Assembly: GCA_965153455.1 (NCBI GenBank)
Contig: OZ234502.1
Location: 2,459,267-2,523,266, forward strand
DNA: 64,000 nucleotides
Direction of reading: 5' to 3'
Source of the DNA: Sphagnum compactum
Taxonomy: Eukaryota; Bryophyta; Sphagnopsida; Sphagnales
A program made the position numbers and the translations under genes. A model generated the notes under the pieces. The model was not told the DNA's origin and did not search any database. It saw only the letters and a list, made by a program, of their open reading frames with translations. Of the stretch, positions 56,975 to 64,000 are shown piece by piece (positions within the stretch are counted from its first letter, which is position 1; the number at the start of each line of letters is the position of its first letter).

Positions 56975-59308
56975 ATGGATTACAACACTAGGGCTCAGTG
57001 GAAGGAGGTCTGCACATCGGGTTCCATTTCATTGGGCACAATCGGAAGAGATCATGAAAGCTCAAAACAGCAATTGGGCGCAGGGTTTAAGAAGCAAAGT
57101 CGATGCAGGACATTGGTTCTTGCAGCCGCTTTCGTCTCTGCAGCAGTAGTTATAGTACTTGTGGTCATCACGGTTGCTGTCACTCATAATATTCCCAGCT
57201 TTCCGCTCATGAGACAAGATTCCTCAACTCTGAGGTACTTTGTGAGCAACCATGTAGTAGCTTCCACAGCAGCAGCTGACTTCGATTCTTCGCAACGGAC
57301 CGCATCCATACAAGAGGCATGTCGCACCGCACACTATCCGGAACAATGCGTTGTGACTCTTCTCTCGTCCCATGATTCCGCTGCAGCAACAGCAGCTGAG
57401 GGATACGGAGCTACTGGGAACAAGTACTCCAGCTTTGCGGGAGCAGCTATGGACAGTGCCATAGGCGGGGTATCCAATTTCTACAGCTTTACCACACGTT
57501 TATCACCGGAATACGGTTACGAGCAATGGGCTCAGAGATCGTGTCTAGAGCTCCTGAGTTCCTCGCAAGAGGAAATGTACACTTCTCTTTCCTTGTTGTT
57601 TAACGTGAACCCCGCGAACGACAATCAAGGCTCTGTCATGACCGATATCCTCACGTCGGTGAGCGCTGCGCTCACGTACCACACCTCTTGCCTCGACGCT
57701 TGGGATTACAGCCCTGGTTCGCTTCGCGACTCCCTGTTGGAGCAAGGAAATCCCGTCGGCGTCTTGCTGGCCAATGCCGTTTCCCTCGTCGCGTCCCTCG
57801 TCGGACAACAACGGGCTTCCGTAGGCTTGAATGCGAACACGGGTAACCGGCGTCGAAATCTCCTGAACGATTTCTTCCCCGGCCGTAGTGCAGAGAAGCT
57901 GCGAGACAGTAGTAGTCCAGGCTGCGAGCTCACGGATGAGGACGACGACGGGTTTCCGGAATGGTTGCGGCCGGGAGACCGACGGATTCTGCAGGCGACG
58001 TCGAACCTGACAATCGTGGATGCAACAGTCGCACAAGACGGAACTGGGCAGTACACATCGATTCAGCAAGCCGTGAATGCTGCTCCGCAGTTGAATCCTC
58101 AGCGCTGGGTGATTCAAGTGGGTGCCGGGACGTACTACGAGAATGTGGTGATTCCCAGAAATTCAACCAACCTCATGTTCGTCGGAGCCGGTATGGGCGT
58201 GACCATCATCACCGGAAGCTTGAGCGTGATTGCAAACAACATCACGACTTTCTTAACTGCCACAGTTGGTAAGAAAGCAGCTTGTTCACGTTTGCAAAGT
58301 GGAAATTCAAGCTCCTTCTTGGTGGTCCCTAAAACCCTAAAAGGGTTTCTTGTGAATTGGAGTTCTCACTAGAAAGCTTGACCTTCATCCCCCAAAGCTT
58401 TATCTTCATCGCACAATGCTGGATCTTCCTAACAGTTTTCCAATGGACTTCTTAGAAAGCTTGATCTTTGACATTGCGCAATGCTCAATCTTCCTGAAAA
58501 CTTTTTTTTTTCCAAATGGGAGTTTCTCAGATTGAAATTTTCTGATTTTTTTTCTCCTCAGATATTCTAATCCGCAACTAAGTTCCTAACTGATCTCTTG
58601 CATAATTTTGCAGCGGTAAATGGACATGGCTTTGTGGCACGCGATCTCACCATACAAAATACAGCAGGAGCTGATAATCACCAAGCAGTAGCTCTTCGTG
58701 TGAGCAACGACCAAGCGGCATTCTACATGTGTTCCATTGAAGGTTACCAAGATACACTGTACTCCCATACACACCGTCAATTCTACAAGAATGTCACCAT
58801 TTATGGAACAGTTGACTTTGTATTTGGAAATGCAGCAGCTGTTTTCCAGAATTGCAACCTGTACATCAGATTACCACTTTCAGTTCAAGAGAATACGGTT
58901 ACAGCACAAGGAAGGACCATTCCACAACAGAACACAGGTTTCTCCTTCCAATTTTGCACAATTGATGCTGCTCCAGATCTCCAAGCTGCTCTTAATTCTC
59001 AATCTAGTATTCAAAGCTATCTGGGTCGTCCTTGGAAACTATATTCTCGGACCGTCTTCCTCGAATCCTATATCACTCAGGTCATTGATCCTGCAGGTTG
59101 GCTTCCTTGGAATGGGACTTTTGCCTTTGGTACTCTTTTCTTTGGTGAGTACCAAAACTCTGGACCTGGAGCTGTTACCACACAACGTGTCTATTGGTCT
59201 ACTCAAATAACTGACCCGAATGTTGCACAACAATACACTGTTACCAACTTAATTGAAGGTGCAGAGTGGTTGCCTGAGATTGACCTCACTTACCAACCTT
59301 CTCTCTAA
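56975..59308 (+). CDS. Pectin methylesterase with PMEI pro-region (two exons)
   Basis: Exons 56975-58268 and 58614-59308 join in phase 1 to 662 codons. Pectin methylesterase removes methyl groups from cell-wall homogalacturonan. The start is MDYNTRAQWK, the first ATG in frame. A hydrophobic segment at about 46-70 suggests a signal anchor. The PMEI-like region has cysteines 116, 125, 190 and 239 and the YPEQC motif. Processing motifs are RRNLL (293-297) and DRRILQ (335-340), the latter just before the catalytic domain. Family 8 active-site residues are all present: Q455 (HQAVAL), D478 (GYQDTLY), D499 (GTVDFVFGN), R570 and W572 (LGRPWK), plus TAQGR at 528-532. Length and order match plant type I enzymes with a pro-region. 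The plant family normally has FALDTLYY near the C-terminus; here it is FAFGTLFF. Confidence 0.96.
58269..58613 (+). other. Intron of the pectin methylesterase gene
   Basis: The intron is 345 bp, GTAAGAAAG at the donor and TAATTTTGCAG at the acceptor, T-rich. It splits the alanine codon (G/CG) before VNGHGF. Removing it restores the conserved TVAVNGHGFVARD run. Reading through it gives a stop at 58370. Confidence 0.95.
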
Positions 59309-60126
59309 TAACTAAAAATTGGGGTTAGCTAATTGGGGGTAGCTTTTGTTTCTGTTTTCTGTTCGGTTCTTGGGCCCTACATCATGAGTTTTTTATATCC
59401 TTGATCTTTGGGTGAATTTGGAAAGGGGGGAAAGGATGCTCTTGCACAAAAGGTAGCCTGCTCCTTATCACCACTAAATACCATGCATGAATTGTTGGTG
59501 CAAATTCCATCAAAGAGAGGAGTGTGGTTAGTGGAACAGCTCGTTGGGTACATGAAATACTTGACATTTTATGTGTCGTGGACTTCTGGGATGCTGTTGT
59601 TAGTGAAAGGTGAAGAAATTGTGGAAGGGATGTTGCCTTGCTTCACTGCACTGGAGATGGAGATTTCTGTCTTTTTAAAATTGTGATAGAAAATAGGACA
59701 TTCTTTGAAAATTTGATTGTCAATTGGCAGATTCAATATGATGGTGGCAATGAGTGTAAGCATACAATATCTTCCTTACTTTTTCCATTGTCACACCATC
59801 TGAACTTTTTGGTGAACACTCAAAGTCAGAGGCACCCATAATTTCTTTATAGCTTCATGTTTTACAGCTTTTACTGTTGTAGGACTATCTGAACTTGAAC
59901 ACTCAAATCAGAGGTAACCATACTTTCTTTCTAGCAAGAAGAATATAATTTTTACACCTACAAAATAGTGTTCCAAAGTTGGTTTGCATGCAAGTATGGA
60001 AAATGGGTCAAGGATTTTGTATGCATTTGAACTAAGGTGCAATAATGGTATTATCTTACTGGATGTCAACCATGACACTTGTTACAGAACAGCATTCTAG
60101 ACAAGATTGGCCTTTATAATGAGGTC
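59309..60126 (+). other. 3' flank of the pectin methylesterase gene
   Basis: It probably holds the 3' UTR, but no clear AATAAA signal was found. A 92-codon frame at 59408-59686 lies here without a recognised domain and is treated as chance. Two diverged GAACACTCAAA(G)TCAGAGG copies lie near 59814 and 59898. Confidence 0.4.
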
Positions 60127-60309
60127 AGCAGCCAGAGTGAACCAGCAGCCACCAATGCACCAGTTGGCCGTTCTGTCCACTGGATGGGCTGCTTTTTTTC
60201 ATTCGGCGAAAGATGGGGTTCATCACAGTCCATTTCTTTTCACTACTGACCACTGCACTTTTTTTTTGGGGTTTCTTCTTGGTCGTTTTCTTCCCTGGAC
60301 CTGACCTCA

Positions 60310-60870
60310 CACATCACTACCCTATTCACCTTCCTACCTTCATAAGTATTGTACCAACTTTGGTACCTTACTAATTATCCCCTACTCACATAGCTACCCT
60401 TATAGCTAGTTATCTTACTAACCTAGCTACTATACTAACTATTTACCCTATTAACTACATACCCTATTGATTTAACTACCCTACTAACCTAGCTACCTTA
60501 CTATTTAGCAACTTTTTATACACAACCTTACAAACCTAGCCACCTTGATAAGGTAGGTTGTTTCCTATGTACTAAGTTGCCTACCCACCTAGTTACCTTG
60601 CTAGTGTAATTTTCTTCCTATCTACTAACTTGCCTACCTACCTTAATAACCTATTTACCTTGTTCCTTGAACTTCCTTTCTATTTATTAATTTTCTTATT
60701 AACTCAATTACCTATCTATATATCTATTTACCTACCTATGCACCCACCTTCCTACCTATCACTATGTTTACCTACCTACCTATGCTTTTTACATAGCCAA
60801 ATACTTAACTAATTACCTACTCATTTTTCCCAACTCCCCATCCCCCTAATCCTACCTATCAATTTATTAA
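60310..60870. repeat. ACCTACCTA-type simple-sequence array
   Basis: Complement of the array at 9457-10130. It is made of TACCTACC, ACCTAGCTACC and CTTACTAACCTAGC words. The 60-codon open frame at 60630-60812 is a repeat artefact. Confidence 0.85.
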
Positions 60871-62839
60871 GGTTTGCCTTAATTCATGGATAATGAACAT
60901 AGGTCCCCATATGTAAATATTACAAACAATTTATAGTGAAAATAATGTTATAATTGCAGCCATTTTGATTTAGTTAATGCATATTTTACTAAATTTTGTT
61001 TACCTAATTTATTTATGGAATGGACATTACAATACATCTTTTCATTTAATTATTATAAGTATATACTATTGGATTATGGTTTAGGTTGAAGGTTGGAACA
61101 CATAAATTAATTAGTTAGGTTTTCACAAATTTATAGTAATTAATCTAAATTAGGCTAAATTGGGGACATTTTTAGGGTTTAAACATATGTGAAGTAATAC
61201 AATTTCATTATATATCTTCTTCAAAGAGAGTGGAAAAATTAGTTTGGAAAGATCACACAAAGGTAAGAAACATGTTTTCTCTTTTGGTTTTTTATGAAAT
61301 TTATTTGATTGTTTTTAAAAATTAAGGTTTTTTTTCAGTCAGTAAATTTTGTAATTTAAAAGCTTTAAACTTTGGTTTTAAATTTTTTCTTATGTTTTTT
61401 TAAATGTTTTTGTTTTGCATTATATAATTTGTATACTTTGTGTAGTTTTTTGGGTTTAGGGCATATATCACTAGGATTTTTTTTTGTTATGGTTTGTATA
61501 GTTAAAGTTGTAATAGTGCTTATGGTAAAATATCATTTGGATTTTTAGGGTTATGCCTTATGATTTAATGTTTAGAAATTTGGTTCATATATATTAAGGC
61601 TTAAGGTTTATACTCTGGATTTTGATCATTGTATGGTTTTTGATCTTATCACTTGTTTAAATCTATAACATAATTATGAATTTCCTTTGTTTTCATATGT
61701 TCCATAGTTGTTAAAGTTCAATATTTCCTAACCCACTTTTGTTTAAATGTAATACTGGTATCATATTGTGATAATTCATTAACCATGAAACATAAAAATA
61801 TTTTTTAAATATTTGATTCCTCGCCAATACATCATGAAATTCATGTTTTCAAAATTATTTGTTCACCTTATAGTATGATTTAACATATATAAAAATCAAC
61901 ATAATGTAAAATTGGTCACATCGATGATACATGGGGTTAGGGTTTAATGTAAAATTTACTATTCAATGTTAGAATTATGGTTTAGGTTTAGAGTTTGGGA
62001 CATATAAATTAATTAACATTTTTTTATACAAGTTTATAATAATTAAAATAAATCTAGGGTGCATTTTGGGCGAAAGTTTTAAGGTTTAAGCATATGTAAA
62101 ACAATGTAATGGCATTTTTTTATTATTTTTAAAAAATGAAAGTATTTAGCTTGGAGATATTACCAAATGGTAAGAGACATACCTTCTTTTGTGTTTTGTT
62201 ACAAATTTTATTTAATTATTCAAAAAATTAAGGCCAAATTTCTAGTTGGTGAAAATAAATACGTGTGTGGGTATTGTAAAATTATATGAATATCTAGCCC
62301 TAAATGCAATACCCACATGTAAGGTCATTTTGAAATAACCAATATGTAATTTGGGTGGCCTTTGAATGAAGACCAAGGCCTATGTGCAATATTTGCATGC
62401 AAGTTCATTCTAAAATAATCCATAGTTGATTTAAACAACCTTAGGTGAAGAATCAACCCTAAATGCAATACCCACATGTAAAATCATTTCAAAATAAGTG
62501 GTTTGGGTACTCAAAATATGTCTCTTTATACAACTAAATTAATTTTATGATAATTAATTATCATGAGTAATTATCTAAAATAATAATTTGAATAATTTAT
62601 CAACATTAAAAAATCTAATTAAATATCAATTTATCAATTTGAATAGTAGATCTAAATTTTAATTATCTGAATAATTAAGGTTCAACCAAATAATTCGTTA
62701 ATTAATATTTTCAAAAATGATTGTTTAAATATGATAATCAATCATTTACATTATTTAAAATATTTTTTTAATAATTTTTAAATTATGACATTATTTGTTT
62801 ATATTTAGAGTAGATTATTATGTTATATGAGTCCCATAA

Positions 62840-63060
62840 ATATTGCAATGGGAACCTATATGCAGGCATTGTAAAAGATGTTTAAAATCAGCAACTATTT
62901 ATGGACCTATATGCAGGTATTGCATTGGATGTTAAAAAAATCAACTATTATTTACAAGACCTATATGTGGGTATTGCCAATGGATGTAAAAAACCCAACA
63001 ATTATTTACGAGACCTATATGGGAGTATTGCATATTTGAAATGGCCTTATGGAAGTTATA
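62840..63060. repeat. ACCTATATGCAGGTATTGCA tandem repeat
   Basis: Four units of about 55-60 bp start near 62851, 62911, 62966 and 63022, each with CCTATATGCAGGTATTGCA, GGATGTTAAAAAA and CAACTATTATTTACAAGA. They match 7340-7590 on the opposite strand. Confidence 0.8.
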
Positions 63061-63517
63061 ATAGAAAGGATGTAGGTATAATGTGTTTGGTTTCATGACA
63101 AGGCCAATTAGTTAATTAGAATGTGGGTATTGTTTTAAAAGTTTTTAAGTGATGTGAATCCTAATATATTATATGTAAGTATTTCACAATTTACATTTTC
63201 ATTTTTGTGAACCTTAGACAAATTAATTATGAAATGTGCATATGGGACTATTTAAGTTTTGATTCTTACATCTAAAGCACTAAGAAGATGATAAAAGAGA
63301 AGACATATATGATTAACCATATACCCATCAAATAAGTGTGATTAGAAAAAAAATTATATTGATAAAAAATGTACAAAAATGGGTGGATCAAATAATGCTA
63401 AAGAACTCAATGAAAAAAAAGGTTTTTTATAGTCTATCGAAGGACCAAAGTTTAAAAAATGGGTAGTCTAGAAAATGGAAAGGTTGAAAAACCTAACTAA
63501 AATCTAAAATGGAAACC

Positions 63518-63667
63518 CTAAACCATATCATTATCTACAATGTTGTGTTTAGCTCCGTAAGTAGCTATTACATTTGCAGCCCTCGTTGCATGATAAACAA
63601 TGTATAGATGGCAGTGTTGCATCTCAACATGAACTGCATTTGCAACAAAATCCTCCTTCGTTGTGCC
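63518..63667 (-). other. Second copy of the 50-codon open segment
   Basis: On the minus strand the frame runs from GGC at 63667 to TAG at 63518-63520 with no indel relative to 6826-6975. Shared residues include GTTKE, FV, NAV, VEMQ, CHLY, RAAN, AKH and NDMV; about 18-20 of 49 residues differ. There is no start codon. It may be a remnant exon carried by the element family. Confidence 0.35.
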
Positions 63668-63715
63668 CTAAACCCTATAAACACCCAAAAACCACCAAAT
63701 TAAACTTTAACCTAA

Positions 63716-64000
63716 CACACCTTGGATGAAACAAAATTATAAAAAAACAAGTTTAGCATTTTTTGCCATTAAGCCATGCACCTCCTTCAAATTCTTGGTC
63801 AACGACCATTTGGTAGAATATGCGACAATGTAAGTGCTAACTTTACACTTTCATTTCGACCCAACCTTCATCCATTCTTTGTCCTTCCAAGCCATATTAG
63901 GGGGACAAGGGGGTGCTGGTGGTTGAAAGGCCTAGTTAGTTTCAAACTTTGGTCCTAAATCAAAAACTATAAAAATAAATAAGTTCTTATTTTGTAATAA
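63716..64000. other. Unique sequence beyond the shared element part
   Basis: This stretch does not match the corresponding part of the left copy (5464-6785). It may be a different internal cargo of the element or flanking DNA. A 60-codon plus-strand frame (63776-63958) has no recognised domain. Confidence 0.35.

Larger units (their letters stand above)
60127..63715 (-). mobile_element. Inverted diverged copy of the large element at 5464-10311
   Basis: The first bases (CCAGAGTGAACCAGCAGCC, then ACCAATGCACC) are the element's right terminus. From there the sequence is the reverse complement of about 6786-10311 throughout: GTCCACTGGATGGG, the ACCTACCTA array (60310-60870), the AT-rich telomere-word core, the GGTATTGCA repeats (62260-63060) and the short open frame (63518-63667). 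Homology stops near 63715, at the point corresponding to 6786. The GA-rich 180-bp repeats and the hairpin of the other copy are not present here. The other terminus lies beyond the window or is missing. Divergence is considerable. Confidence 0.75.

Noticed and set aside
57545-58166. Minus-strand frame of 190 codons opposite pectin methylesterase exon 1
   Set aside because: It lies antisense to a well-supported exon, is rich in R and S from codon complement, and matches no family.
58269-58372. Read-through of pectin methylesterase exon 1 to a stop at 58370
   Set aside because: The segment after 58268 is non-conserved. The GTAAGA donor and TTTTGCAG acceptor restore the conserved sequence in phase.
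50-60000. Search for tRNA and rRNA genes and CRISPR arrays
   Set aside because: GTTCGA-like words (for example near 10421 and 2643) lack the rest of a tRNA, no rRNA core sequence was seen, and the tandem arrays lack unique spacers between identical repeats.

Overview
The window looks like repeat-rich nuclear DNA of a land plant. It is AT-rich and almost devoid of intact genes. The one convincing intact gene is a spliced plant-type pectin methylesterase with an N-terminal PMEI pro-region. Plant-style TTTAGGG motifs, a U6 snRNA relic, and hAT, pogo-type and LTR transposon remains fit that reading. A fern, lycophyte or bryophyte is possible, but nothing seen here fixes the lineage. I see no operons, bacterial genes, CRISPR arrays, rRNA or convincing tRNA genes.

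Layout. 0-5.4 kb holds short inverted-repeat (MITE-like) elements and minisatellites. 5.46-10.3 kb is a large non-coding element whose ends resemble those of the small MITEs; a diverged copy of about 3.6 kb lies in inverted orientation at 60.1-63.7 kb. 10.4-13.3 kb is bounded by roughly 200-bp inverted repeats. 13.6-23.6 kb is AT-rich with several tandem arrays, one carrying an inverted self-copy. 23.6-27.2 kb is a hAT transposon, delimited to the base by 17-bp terminal inverted repeats and a perfect 8-bp target duplication; its transposase is broken. 28.2-31.4 kb is a short minus-strand LTR retrotransposon with two ~600-bp LTRs, a perfect 5-bp target duplication, a decayed gag-like region and no pol. 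31.9-41.3 kb contains gene relics: a possible coding remnant, a U6 fragment, a TTAA-flanked MITE, a pogo/jerky-type DDE transposase pseudogene, and scattered exon-like pieces of a coiled-coil protein. 41.3-55.7 kb is mostly featureless AT-rich DNA with minisatellites.

Function. The pectin methylesterase (56,975-59,308, plus strand, two exons, 662 aa) is the only gene likely to act in the plant. It would be membrane-anchored or secreted, cleaved between the PMEI and catalytic parts, and de-esterify cell-wall pectin. Its leader may contain an intron and several small upstream ORFs. Everything else is mobile DNA or its debris. I did not find an evidently new biological system. The most unusual signals are the mini-to-large family sharing the same ends, a ~50-codon open frame kept in both large copies, and several inverted self-copies inside tandem repeats.
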